A DNA stretch of 19,058 bases from Sandarakinorhabdus sp. (GTDB taxonomy: Bacteria > Pseudomonadota > Alphaproteobacteria > Sphingomonadales > Sphingomonadaceae). The translations under genes were made by a program, and so were the position numbers. This document shows, piece after piece, positions 6,913 through 14,938 of this stretch. How positions within the stretch are numbered: position 1 is the stretch's first letter; each line of letters opens with the position of its first letter. The notes under the pieces are model-generated. The model was not told the origin of the DNA, ran no database searches, and saw only the letters and a program-made list of their open reading frames with translations. The stretch is taken from assembly GCA_025458465.1 (NCBI GenBank), contig JALOSK010000017.1, positions 1 through 19,058 of the forward strand, given 5' to 3'.

Positions 6913-8366
6913 TGCCGTCGTTCAGGCGCCGCGCTTCGCTGCTGTGTCATCGCTGCCGACATGGTGAGCAGGGCCGACACGCCCGGATAGCTGAACCGGA
7001 ATTGCGGATCGCCATGGCCCTCGCGCCGTTCCAGCAGATCGATGGCGTTGACGAACAGCTTCAGATCGCGTTCCACGCTGATCGGCGCGACATTGCCGCC
7101 CATTTCCGTCACCACGTCGTCGACGGTGAACCACCCGTCGGCGGTGCTGCCGGCGCGGGCCGCCGCCACCAGCAGCGGCCAGTTGGCGCGGGCTTCCTCG
7201 CGGATCAGGCTGGCCTGCACGCGGCGCGGCAGGCTGGCCTGCCAGTCCGCGATCACCTTTTCCACGGCGGTGCGGGCATCGCTGTAATTCACCTCGTCGC
7301 GGCGATTGTTCAGCGCGGAAAGCCCCGCCTGGTGGCCCAGCAGACGCACAAGATAGGGTGAACCACCGGCCATGCGGGTGATGAGGGCCAGCGCGTCCTT
7401 GTCAAAGCGGATGTCTGCGGCCCGCTCGCCCATGCGCAGCAGTTCCCGCACCTCGCCCGGGGCAAGCGGGGTCATCGGCAGGCCGGCAATGTTGCGCCGG
7501 ATGGACGGGGCATAACCGATCAGTTCATCAAGGTTCAGGGCCACGCCGGTGATGATCAGCTGCACCCGGGCCGCCCGGTCCGACAGGTTCTTGATCAGTT
7601 CGGCCACTTCGCGGCGGAAATTCACGTCCACCACGCGATCATATTCGTCGAGGATGACGAGCACGCGGGTGCCGACCACGCCCGACAGCACTTCGGCCAG
7701 TTCACGCGCGCCGAAGGGGCCCGGCTGCAGCAGCGGTTCGAAGGTGCCGCCCTTCTCGCCCTCGGGCGAATTCGGCAGCACCGACGAATGATAGATGCGC
7801 GGGATGCGGCTGAGGATCGAACGGAACATTTCCGAGAAGTTCGCCGCCGTCCCGCAGCTGGCATAGATCACCAGGTAGCGCGCCTCCCGGGCGGTGTCGG
7901 CAAAAACATGGGCCAGGCTGGTCTTGCCGATCCCGCGTTCGCCATAGATCACGACATGGACGCGCTGTTCCTCCACGGCATTGATCAGCGCCGACATGGC
8001 GTCCCGCCGGCCCGCGAAGGTTTCGCGCGCGGTGACCGGCAGCGATGCGCCCAGCGCGTCACGCAGCGCCAGCCGACGCCGGGCCAGCTCGCTTGTCGCA
8101 TCGGTTTCCATGTCGTCAGACGCGCTGGCGATGAAGCGCGGCAGCATTGATTCGGGCTCGCCTGCCGGCGACGATGGCCACGCGAATGGCGTGCCCGCTG
8201 CCGGAATGTCGGCCGAAAACACGGTTGTCGCGCGCGGCGCTTCGGCCTGAACGCTTGCGGCATCTGTCTCGCTCGCGGCGGCTGCAGCCTCGGGCGCCAA
8301 AGCCGAATTGGGTTCCGGCGGTGCGATATCGCCTGCCTCATCCCTCGTCTTGCGCTTCCAGATCAT
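6909..8366 (-). CDS. AAA/STAND-like ATPase heading the glycosyltransferase operon
   Basis: This 485-residue protein has an Ala/Pro/Glu-rich, probably disordered N-terminus (about 1-110), then an AAA_16/ORC-like ATPase module. Walker A is GERGIGKTS at 142-150, Walker B is VLVILDEYD at 235-243, a sensor-like IITGVALN follows at 271-278, and a helical lid covers about 300-350. The last 90 residues resemble a winged-helix domain. Similar ATPases accompany exosortase/EPS clusters, but I cannot assign a biochemical role. A regulatory or assembly role for the synthase complex is inference. I chose ATG 8366 because a GAGGA Shine-Dalgarno lies 10 bases upstream (8381-8377). A GTG at 8486 would add 40 basic, poorly conserved-looking residues without a clear ribosome site. 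It is the first gene of the minus-strand string. Confidence 0.85.
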   Translation of the reverse strand: MIWKRKTRDEAGDIAPPEPNSALAPEAAAAASETDAASVQAEAPRATTVFSADIPAAGTPFAWPSSPAGEPESMLPRFIASASDDMETDATSELARRRLALRDALGASLPVTARETFAGRRDAMSALINAVEEQRVHVVIYGERGIGKTSLAHVFADTAREARYLVIYASCGTAANFSEMFRSILSRIPRIYHSSVLPNSPEGEKGGTFEPLLQPGPFGARELAEVLSGVVGTRVLVILDEYDRVVDVNFRREVAELIKNLSDRAARVQLIITGVALNLDELIGYAPSIRRNIAGLPMTPLAPGEVRELLRMGERAADIRFDKDALALITRMAGGSPYLVRLLGHQAGLSALNNRRDEVNYSDARTAVEKVIADWQASLPRRVQASLIREEARANWPLLVAAARAGSTADGWFTVDDVVTEMGGNVAPISVERDLKLFVNAIDLLERREGHGDPQFRFSYPGVSALLTMSAAMTQQRSAAPERRQ

Positions 8367-8715
8367 CTCTACACTGTCCTCATCGCAACGCCGAAAGCGG
8401 TTTTGGTTCCGCCACGGCTGCAGGCGTGCGACAAAAGCCGCGCCAACAGCGGCAGACCCCCACCACCTGCCGCGAGGGTTTGCCACGAACTGCGCCGGGA
8501 AGCGAGGGGCAAAACGTCAAGCCTTCCGCAGAATTGGCCCAAAAACTGCACGACATGGCTTAGCATGGTTGCTGCCGCTGCCGTCCCGGTGTAGCGATGC
8601 AGCCGCCCCGCGGTCTTGGATGAGTGGTTTTTTCACACATCAATGATATGGGGCTGCTGTTGAACGAGGGGTGGTTGGTTTGATCATGCAACGAACGGCG
8701 TGGGGGCTGGTCGAA
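8367..8715. promoter_or_regulatory. divergent intergenic control region between the two EPS arms
   Basis: About 350 bases separate the divergent ATPase and beta-barrel genes, so promoters for both arms should lie here. The only AT-richer patch is near 8616-8650. TTGGAT at 8616-8621 could be a -35 element for the plus arm, but no well-spaced -10 is convincing. An inverted repeat TTTGCC (8479-8484) / GGCAAA (8508-8513) could be an operator. The minus arm has the GAGGA ribosome site at 8381-8377. No RNA gene or further coding sequence is evident. Confidence 0.4.
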
Positions 8716-10050
8716 ATGCGTGCACGGGGTGCCCGGCATTGGCGTTATCCATTGGTGGTGATCGGCCTTCTGTCGCCTGTCGCCCAGGCGGGCGCGCAGG
8801 GCATTTCCGCTCAGCCGCCTTCGGTAACGGTTCGCGACAACGACGACGCGCCGTTGCGCGCCACGGGGAATCTCCCCGGCCTTGGCGGCTATCCCGGGCG
8901 GGGCTTGTCGCTGGGGGCGACGTTTGCCGGCCGCTATGAAAGCAATCTTGGCCGTCAGGGTGGTGATGCAGCCGGGTTTCGCCTGCGGCCGCAGGCCGAT
9001 ATGCGCTATGGCCTCGCCCTCGGGCGGCAGGGGCTGTACGTCGAAGGCACGATTGGCCGCGACATCATCCTTGGCAGCGACGTGATCCCGGATCGGAACC
9101 GCTACTCCGCAGGTGCTGGCCTTGCCTACCAGCTGTCACGCTGCACCGGCCAGCTGGGCGCATCGTGGCAGAAGAGCCTGGCGTTCGAAACCGATGCGCT
9201 GGCCTTCGGCGGGTTCGAGCAGGAGCGCCGCAATTTTGGGCTGAGCGCAAGCTGTCGCCTGAGCGCGGCAATCAGCCTTGAAGGTTCGGTGATCCGCCAG
9301 CTGGTCGAAACCTCCCAGCGGCAGTTCGATCCCTTCGGTTTCAACAGCTGGACCTATACGGCCGGTCTCGGGTTCGGCAGCGCTGCGCTCGGGCGATTCT
9401 CGCTGTCGGGTGCTCTGACGAACAGTGAGATGCCGGGCCGTCTGGTGGTGACGCCAGACGGATTGCTGGAAGACGGCTTGCGGCAGAAGAGCTTGCGGCT
9501 CGGATATCAGCGCAAGTTCGGCAGCCGCATCTCGCTCGGCTTGGGCGTCTCCTATATCGATTCCCAGCCCAAGTTCGACGAGAGCATCCTGATCATCGGC
9601 GGCGTGCCGCAGTTGGTCCCGCGCGAGGGCTTTTCGGGGCTGGGATATGATGTGGCGCTGGATTTCGTGCTCTCGCCGCGGCTGTCCATCGATCTCACGG
9701 CAGCGCGCAGCAGTTTCGTGAACCCGGTGGTCGGCGCTCAGCTGACCGTTGCCAACAATTATGCAGCGGCGGTCAATTACCGGTTGAACGAGCGCTATTC
9801 CGTGGCGGCCGGCGCCAGCTTCAGGCGGAACGATTTCCGCGGCGGCTTCGTGTCGGAACTTGAACCATTCCTGCGCGATTCCGACCAGTTTGACCGTTTT
9901 TTCGGCCAGTTCACGGCCAAGATGGGCCGCCGTCTGCGCATTGCGCTGGATGTGACGCACAACCGTCGTCGCTCGGATCCCCAGGTGTTCAATTTCTCGT
10001 CGACCGGGGCTGGCATCAACCTTGGTCTTGATTTCGGAGGAAGCCGTTGA
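8716..10050 (+). CDS. outer membrane beta-barrel protein of the EPS locus (BBP2/EpsL-like)
   Basis: This is a 444-residue secreted barrel protein, probably the outer-membrane partner of the EPS exporter. From the ATG at 8716 it has a signal peptide with Arg-rich n-region, core YPLVVIGLLSP and likely cleavage after VAQA (residue 25). The mature part is a run of alternating amphipathic strands such as GLSLGATFAGRYESNL, YVEGTIGRDIIL, FSLSGALTNS and LRIALDVTHNRR, with Gly and aromatic residues typical of barrels. Two cysteines occur in the first half. GTG 8671 and ATG 8686 are alternative starts; I prefer 8716 because of the signal peptide and a G-rich ribosome site about 9 bases upstream. The stop overlaps the OPX start (TGATG). 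Family assignment rests on barrel pattern and position, not on a diagnostic motif. Confidence 0.85.
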   Translation: MRARGARHWRYPLVVIGLLSPVAQAGAQGISAQPPSVTVRDNDDAPLRATGNLPGLGGYPGRGLSLGATFAGRYESNLGRQGGDAAGFRLRPQADMRYGLALGRQGLYVEGTIGRDIILGSDVIPDRNRYSAGAGLAYQLSRCTGQLGASWQKSLAFETDALAFGGFEQERRNFGLSASCRLSAAISLEGSVIRQLVETSQRQFDPFGFNSWTYTAGLGFGSAALGRFSLSGALTNSEMPGRLVVTPDGLLEDGLRQKSLRLGYQRKFGSRISLGLGVSYIDSQPKFDESILIIGGVPQLVPREGFSGLGYDVALDFVLSPRLSIDLTAARSSFVNPVVGAQLTVANNYAAAVNYRLNERYSVAAGASFRRNDFRGGFVSELEPFLRDSDQFDRFFGQFTAKMGRRLRIALDVTHNRRRSDPQVFNFSSTGAGINLGLDFGGSR

Positions 10051-10829
10051 TGAAACATGTGCTGACAGCGGCTGCGGTGGCCTTCCTGCTGGGCGGCGCC
10101 GCCCTTGCGCAGGGCACCGCCGGTTACCGCGGCTATGTGCTGGGCCCGGACGATACGGTGCAGGTCATCGTTTATGGCCAGACCGAATTCAACGTGACGA
10201 CCCGGGTGAAGGCTGATGGCACGATCGTCATGCCGCTGATTGGCATCATCAATGCTGGCGGCGAGACCAACATCACCCTGGCCAAGCAGATCACCGACAA
10301 GCTGGTGGCCGGCGGTTTCCTCAGGCAGCCGCTGGTGAACGTCGAGGTCGGTGCCTATGTGTCCCGCACCGTCAATGTTGCCGGCAATGTGACGGCGCCG
10401 GGCATCGTGCCGCTCGATCGCCCCTATCATGCCCTCGAAGCGCTGCTGAAGGCGGGCTGGGTGCGTGCTGATGGTGCCAATTTCGTCTATCTGCGCCGTC
10501 CCGGGCAGCCGGAGCGCAAGCTGGAAGTCGAACAGTTGGTGCGCGGCGGCGCGGAAGCTGATCCGCTTCTGCAGCCCGGCGACACGCTGTTCGTGCCACC
10601 GGTGGAAACCTTCTTCATATATGGCCAGATCAACGCACCCGGCATGAAGGCGATATTGCCCGGCATGACCGTGCGCCAGGCCATCGGTCTGGCGGGCGGT
10701 GTCACGCCGTCGGGGAACGCCAACAAGGTCGGGCTGATCAAGGGTGGAACCGGCAAGGAAGTCGATGCCGATCCGGCGCAGAAAATCGAGAATGGCGACG
10801 TTATCATCATCAAGGAGCGGCTGTTCTGA
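10050..10829 (+). CDS. polysaccharide export protein, OPX family (Wza/GumB/EpsA-like), without lipobox
   Basis: This 259-residue periplasmic protein belongs to the OPX family that conducts polysaccharide to the outer membrane. A signal peptide (1-20, ending ALA) is followed by the polysaccharide-export domain (YVLGPDDTVQVIVYGQ at 29-44, then VKADGTIVMPLIG at 53-65), a first SLBB domain from about 107 (VNVAGNVTAPGIVPL) and a second from about 188 (FFIYGQINAPGMKAI). No cysteine lies near the cleavage site, so unlike Wza it is not lipidated, and it ends at KERLF with no C-terminal amphipathic helix. It probably relies on the neighbouring barrel to cross the outer membrane. The ATG overlaps the barrel stop by one base (TGATG), and GGAGGA at 10037-10042 fits as ribosome site. 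Confidence 0.94.
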   Translation: MKHVLTAAAVAFLLGGAALAQGTAGYRGYVLGPDDTVQVIVYGQTEFNVTTRVKADGTIVMPLIGIINAGGETNITLAKQITDKLVAGGFLRQPLVNVEVGAYVSRTVNVAGNVTAPGIVPLDRPYHALEALLKAGWVRADGANFVYLRRPGQPERKLEVEQLVRGGAEADPLLQPGDTLFVPPVETFFIYGQINAPGMKAILPGMTVRQAIGLAGGVTPSGNANKVGLIKGGTGKEVDADPAQKIENGDVIIIKERLF

Positions 10830-10867
10830 CCAGCGTTCGCATGAACGCCAACCAGACCTGCCTTCAA

Positions 10868-10893
10868 GAGGGAAAGGTGCCGGCCCGGCCGGC
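10868..10893 (+). promoter_or_regulatory. distant Shine-Dalgarno followed by a GC hairpin in front of epsF
   Basis: A purine-rich GAGGGAAAGG (10868-10877) is the only good ribosome-binding sequence before the epsF ATG at 10902, but it is 24 bases away. Between them lies the perfect inverted repeat GCCGGCCCGGCCGGC (10879-10893). If folded, it would bring the two elements to about 9 bases apart. There is no in-frame start upstream of 10902 after the TGA at 10842. Confidence 0.5.
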
Positions 10894-10901
10894 AAGACCA
10901 T

Positions 10902-12299
10902 ATGAGCCTGATTCAGCTGTTGCGTATCCTGATCGCCCGCCGTTTGATCCTGTTCGGCGCCATGGCGCTGTGCCTTGTCGTTGCGATTGCTGTCGGTCTG
11001 ATCCTGCCTGCGCGCTATCCCGCGACGGCCCGGATCATGATGGACAATTTCAAGCCCGACCCGGTGACGGGCCAGATGATCAATGCGAACAGCATGCGGA
11101 CATTCGTGCGCACCCAGCTGGAACTGATCAAGGATTACCGGATCATCGGCGAAGCGGTTGACGAACTTGGCATGGCCAGCAACCCGCAGTTGCTGGCAAC
11201 CTGGCAGAGCGAAACGGGCGGGGTTGGCGATTTCCGCCGCTGGATCTCCGACCGCATCAGCCAGGGCGTCGAGGTCAACATGGTGGAGAACAGCAACATT
11301 CTTGCCATCACCTATGAAGCGCCAAATCCGGAGATCGCCCGGCGCACCGTGAACGCGCTGCGCAATGCCTACATCGAGAACAGCCTGCGCCTGCGCACCG
11401 ACAGCGCCGGCCGCACCGCCGAATGGTATCGCGAGCAGGCCAATCGGGCGCTGAAGTCGCTTGAGGCAGCAGAGGCCGAGAAAACCAAGTTCGAGCAGGA
11501 CAATGGCATCGTGATGACCTCCGCTGGAGAAGCGGAGACGGTCAAGCTGTCCAGCCTGCAGGCGGCGCTCACCGCGGCCCGCAGCACCCAGTCTGTGCAG
11601 CAGTTCGAGGCCATGCGGCAGTCCACCACCTCTGGCGTGGTGGAGCAGCTCAAGGTCCAGCTGGCCACACTGAACGACACGATCGAGCAGGCGTCGGAAC
11701 GGCTGGGCACCCAGCATCCGACCTATGTGGCCATGCTGGCCCGCCGCGAGCAGCTTGAACGTCAGCTGGCCCGCGAGCAGGCAGCGGCCCGCCAGGCCGG
11801 CGCCCAGCAGCTTGGTGCTTCGCGCAGCGGTATCGCCCAGCTTGAAGCGGAGTATGAGCAGCAGCGTGCCAAGGTGTTCGCCATGAAGGACAAGCTGGAC
11901 AAGCTGAACCAGCTGGCCGGCGAAGTCATGATGCGCCGAATGCAGTATGAGCAGGCCGCCAAGCGCACCGGGGAACTCCAGCTGGAAGCCAACGTGTCCG
12001 ATTCCGGCCTCATCGTGCTGGGCGATGCCACGGTTTCGCCAAAGCCTTCGTTCCCCAATTGGCCGATCATCCTCGGGCTTGGTGCCGGCGCCGGTCTCGC
12101 GCTGGGCCTGGTGATGGGCATGCTGGTTGAATTGATGAACCGTCGCGTGCGCGGTGCCGAGGACCTGAGCCTTGCTGCCCGGGTGCCGGTGTTTGCCGTC
12201 ATCGCCGATCGGCGGCGTCCTGAATGGCAGCAAACCCTGAAGCGTCTGTTGACCCGCGGCAAGTCCGGCCCTGCCATCGGCCTGCAGCCGGCCCAGTGA
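10902..12299 (+). CDS. epsF: EpsF-type chain length determinant (Wzz/GumC-like) inner-membrane protein
   Basis: This 465-residue polysaccharide co-polymerase should set chain length and link synthesis to export across the periplasm. It has a first membrane helix (about 14-35), a Wzz-type domain, a long coiled coil (about 175-360, rich in Ala, Glu and Gln, for example LEAAEAEKTKFEQ), the proline motif ATVSPKPSFPN at 376-386 and a second membrane helix (about 388-411). A 50-residue cytoplasmic tail follows without a kinase domain. In GumC/EpsF families the kinase is separate, and here it is the next gene. The size is normal for EpsF. The start is the only possible one in frame and has an unusual leader (GC hairpin). 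The stop lies two bases before the epsG ATG. Confidence 0.93.
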   Translation: MSLIQLLRILIARRLILFGAMALCLVVAIAVGLILPARYPATARIMMDNFKPDPVTGQMINANSMRTFVRTQLELIKDYRIIGEAVDELGMASNPQLLATWQSETGGVGDFRRWISDRISQGVEVNMVENSNILAITYEAPNPEIARRTVNALRNAYIENSLRLRTDSAGRTAEWYREQANRALKSLEAAEAEKTKFEQDNGIVMTSAGEAETVKLSSLQAALTAARSTQSVQQFEAMRQSTTSGVVEQLKVQLATLNDTIEQASERLGTQHPTYVAMLARREQLERQLAREQAAARQAGAQQLGASRSGIAQLEAEYEQQRAKVFAMKDKLDKLNQLAGEVMMRRMQYEQAAKRTGELQLEANVSDSGLIVLGDATVSPKPSFPNWPIILGLGAGAGLALGLVMGMLVELMNRRVRGAEDLSLAARVPVFAVIADRRRPEWQQTLKRLLTRGKSGPAIGLQPAQ

Positions 12300-12301
12300 G
12301 C

Positions 12302-13267
12302 ATGGATCCCATGAACGACAGCAACCCCATCGCCGGCAATCCCGATCTTGATGCGGACGCCGAAACTGTTGCGAGCCCGGAGACGGGCGCCGCCTCCACA
12401 GTTGTCGGCGGTATCGGCGGCGGCGACCGTTTTGATGCACCGATCCGCGAGGTCCTGCTTCGCCTTGGGCATCTGAACGAGGATCAGGCCACGAGGGTGG
12501 TGGCGCATGCCGCCGAGCGCGGCCTGGATTTCGATCAGGCGGCGCTGGAACTCGGCTTCATCACCACCGAGGAACTCGACCGCGCCCGCGAACAGCTGAT
12601 CAACAGCATGGCGCTGCAGAACGTGGCCCGCCGCCCGGTTTCGGATGAACTGGTGGTGATCAGCGATCCGGGGTCGGTGCGGGCCGAAACCATCCGCATG
12701 CTGCGCACCCAGGTCATCGCCCAACACATCAAGAATGGCCGGCGCGGGCTTGCCGTGGTGGCGGCGGCCGATGGCCATGGCTGCTCCTATGTCACCGCCA
12801 ATCTGGCTGCATCGCTGGCGCAGGTCGGCTTCAAGGTGCTGCTGGTGGACGCCAACATGCGCAGTCCGCGGCAGGATCAGATCTTCGGCGTGGATCCCAA
12901 TGCGCCGGGCCTGTCGAGCTTCCTGACGCTGCAGGCCGCGCGGCCGGAACGGGTGGTGAATGCCAACGTGCTGCCCGGGCTGGCGCTGATCACGGCCGGG
13001 CCGCCCACCAGCCGTCCGCAGGAACTGCTGTCGGGCAATCGCTTCCGCGATGGCGTCAACACGCTGCTGCGCGAATATGATCTGGTGCTGTTCGACACGC
13101 CGGCGGCCAACACCAATGCCGACGCGCTCAATGTTGGCGGCGCCGCCGGCTATGCCCTGATCGTCGGCCGGGCCAACGAGACTTATTACAAGGACATCGA
13201 CACGCTGTCTGCCCAACTCGCCGCTGCCCGGTGCGCCGTGGTCGGGGCCGTCCTGAACGAATTCTGA
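12302..13267 (+). CDS. epsG: EpsG-type BY-kinase homologue with degenerate Walker A (putative pseudokinase)
   Basis: This 321-residue cytoplasmic protein has a bacterial tyrosine-kinase/MinD-like ATPase fold and should partner the EpsF tail. Residues 44-98 look like the GspE-N-type helical domain seen in EpsG proteins (VLLRLGHLNEDQA, LELGFITTEELDRA). The kinase part starts near 115. Walker A would be at 156-163 but reads ADGHGCSY, so the phosphate-binding Lys is Cys. Walker A' is LLVDANMRSP with DAN rather than DAD. Walker B, LVLFDTP (261-267), is intact, and AGPPTSRPQELLSG (232-245) is family-like. There is no C-terminal tyrosine cluster; the protein ends VVGAVLNEF. The chosen ATG (12302) lies two bases after epsF; ATG 12311 is possible and an upstream ATG at 12224 overlaps epsF deeply. 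Assignment is good, catalytic activity unlikely. Confidence 0.88.
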   Translation: MDPMNDSNPIAGNPDLDADAETVASPETGAASTVVGGIGGGDRFDAPIREVLLRLGHLNEDQATRVVAHAAERGLDFDQAALELGFITTEELDRAREQLINSMALQNVARRPVSDELVVISDPGSVRAETIRMLRTQVIAQHIKNGRRGLAVVAAADGHGCSYVTANLAASLAQVGFKVLLVDANMRSPRQDQIFGVDPNAPGLSSFLTLQAARPERVVNANVLPGLALITAGPPTSRPQELLSGNRFRDGVNTLLREYDLVLFDTPAANTNADALNVGGAAGYALIVGRANETYYKDIDTLSAQLAAARCAVVGAVLNEF

Positions 13268-14169
13268 TGCCGGACCCTGCCGGAATCACAGGCGTGGCCA
13301 CTGCGGCACAGCCCGATCTGCGGGCCATGCTGCAACGTCACTGGCCGTTGTGGCTGGGCATTGCCGCCATGGCAATTCCCACCATCATCGCGCTTGGCCA
13401 GGGGCCGTGGCAGGAGGAATCCGGTGTACACGGCATCATTGTGCTGGTCACCGGGCTGTGGCTGGTCTGGCGTCGGCAGGCGGAGCTTGCCGCGGTGGAG
13501 CAGCCTGGCAATCCGCTCATCACCGGGCTGCTGCTTGCCGTCGCGCTGCCGGTCTACATGGCGGGCCGCGCCTTTGAATTCATCAGCATTGAAACGGCTG
13601 CCCTGCTCCTCGCGATGGTGGCGGTGGCGCATCAATACATGGGCGTCGCGGCCCTGAAACTCCTGTGGTTTCCGATCCTGTATCTGGGCTTCGTGGTGCC
13701 ATTGCCGGGCTGGTTTCTCGACACCATCACCATGCCGCTGAAGGAACTCGTGTCCGAAATCGTGACCAATGGGCTTGCCGCTGTTGGTTATCCGGTCGGT
13801 CGCATGGGTGTCACGCTGTACATCGGCCAGTATCAGCTGCTGGTGGAAGATGCCTGTGCCGGGCTGAATTCGCTGGTCAGCCTCAGTGCCATCGGCCTGT
13901 TCTACGTCTATCTGATCCGCGGTTCCAATCCGGCCTATTCGCTGATCCTGCTGGCCATGGTGATCCCGATTGCCGTCGCGGCCAACTGCGTGCGGGTCGC
14001 GGCGCTGGTGCTGATCACCTATCACCTGGGCAATGCCATGGCCCAGGGCTATCTGCACAATTTTGCCGGCATGGTGACGTTCGTGTCGGCGTTGCTGTTC
14101 ATCTTCGCGCTCGATGGGGTGTTGTCGCCGCTGCGGCGCCGGCTGGCCAGAGGCGAGGAGGCGGCATGA
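13267..14169 (+). CDS. xrtV: exosortase V (XrtV/EpsH-like transmembrane cysteine transpeptidase)
   Basis: This 300-residue polytopic inner-membrane protein is an exosortase, which recognises a C-terminal sorting tail on secreted proteins and cleaves or transfers it. The three catalytic positions are present: Cys197 in VEDACAGLNSLVSL, Arg243 in ANCVRVAAL and His264 in YLHNFAGM. About eight hydrophobic segments are visible. The V-type label rests on its sphingomonad-style context: EpsG before it, EpsI after it and the small accessory protein nearby. An EpsH or XrtB-like label is the alternative. ATG 13267 overlaps the epsG stop (TGATG); a GTG at 13231 would add 12 residues within epsG. The gene end overlaps epsI by ATGA. 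No substrate with a sorting tail is visible in the window. Confidence 0.92.
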   Translation: MPDPAGITGVATAAQPDLRAMLQRHWPLWLGIAAMAIPTIIALGQGPWQEESGVHGIIVLVTGLWLVWRRQAELAAVEQPGNPLITGLLLAVALPVYMAGRAFEFISIETAALLLAMVAVAHQYMGVAALKLLWFPILYLGFVVPLPGWFLDTITMPLKELVSEIVTNGLAAVGYPVGRMGVTLYIGQYQLLVEDACAGLNSLVSLSAIGLFYVYLIRGSNPAYSLILLAMVIPIAVAANCVRVAALVLITYHLGNAMAQGYLHNFAGMVTFVSALLFIFALDGVLSPLRRRLARGEEAA

Positions 14170-14864
14170 GCGGGATCAATCGTCGCGATGTGGTGATGGG
14201 CGGGGCCCTGCTGGCCGGTGCGGCCGGCGCGGCGGCGCTGGTGCCCCGAGGCCGTCTGGTGCTGATGCCGCAAGGGCATGAGCTGGACAGGATGGTGCCG
14301 CAGAAGATTGGCGCGTGGACTCATGTTCCGACCCCAGGCATCGTGATGCCGCGCACGGAAGGCTCGCTTTCATCCAAGATCTACGGGCAGGAACTGAGCC
14401 GGGTTTACTTCGCGGACGACAAGCTGCCGGTCATCCTGGTGATGGCCTATGGTCCGATCCAGAATGATCTGCTGCAGTTGCACCGGCCCGAGGTCTGCTA
14501 TTCGGCGGTGGGTTTCGAGATTTCCCAGACCGTCAAGCGCATGCTGCCGATGGGGCAGGGCGTCATGCTGCCCATGCGCGAACTGGTGGCACGCTCCGAT
14601 CGGCGCACGGAAACCATCACCTACTGGACCCGTGTGGGTGATGACCTGCCGACCAGCGGCACTGAACAGCGCCTGGTGAAGCTGCGGCAGCAATGGGCGG
14701 GCTACATCAGCGACGGCATTCTGGTGCGGATGAGCTGCGCCGAGCCGCCAAGCGCGCAGGTGCGCGAGCAACTGGCCGAATTCGCCCGCCTGCTGGTGCT
14801 GGCCGTGCCTGCGGTGGATCGGCCGGCGCTGGTGGGCCGCACGCTGTCGGCAAGGCTGGCGTGA
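14166..14864 (+). CDS. epsI: exosortase-associated EpsI family protein, V-type
   Basis: This 232-residue envelope protein contains the EpsI domain, which accompanies exosortases and is sometimes fused to them. The family signature is LHRPEVCYSAVGF at 105-117 with Cys111, preceded by VILVMAYGPIQNDLLQ. The N-terminus (INRRDVVMGGALLAGAAGAAAL) has paired arginines before a hydrophobic run and resembles a Tat signal or a signal anchor. Arg-rich RSDRRTETITYWTRVGDD (143-160) is typical of the domain core. Its role is not settled; a helper or processing role for exosortase or polymer is inferred. The ATG overlaps the xrtV stop, with GAGGAGG at 14155-14161 as a strong ribosome site. Confidence 0.92.
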   Translation: MSGINRRDVVMGGALLAGAAGAAALVPRGRLVLMPQGHELDRMVPQKIGAWTHVPTPGIVMPRTEGSLSSKIYGQELSRVYFADDKLPVILVMAYGPIQNDLLQLHRPEVCYSAVGFEISQTVKRMLPMGQGVMLPMRELVARSDRRTETITYWTRVGDDLPTSGTEQRLVKLRQQWAGYISDGILVRMSCAEPPSAQVREQLAEFARLLVLAVPAVDRPALVGRTLSARLA

Positions 14865-14920
14865 TGCTGGCAGGGGCGATCAGCCGCCCGAGTTCGCGTC
14901 CCGCCGGGCCTGTCGCGGTG

Positions 14921-14938
14921 CCGGCGGCCTTGCGCCGG
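14921..14938. terminator. possible hairpin between convergent epsI and XrtV accessory gene
   Basis: CCGGCG (14921-14926) and CGCCGG (14933-14938) form a 6-bp stem with a 6-base loop, placed between two convergent genes and touching the minus-gene stop codon. There is no T-run on either strand, so an intrinsic terminator is only a possibility. Confidence 0.25.

Noticed and set aside
8367..8486. 40-residue N-terminal extension of the ATPase from GTG 8486
   Set aside because: GAGGA sits at proper distance before ATG 8366, and the extension is basic and domain-free.
9795..12440. 881-codon open frame on the minus strand
   Set aside because: It is antisense to the barrel, OPX and epsF genes, which have clear family motifs. 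Its composition (His, Gln, Arg-rich) is typical of a GC-skewed shadow frame.
11762..13216. 484-codon minus-strand frame under epsF/epsG
   Set aside because: It is antisense to motif-bearing genes and has no start context or domain.
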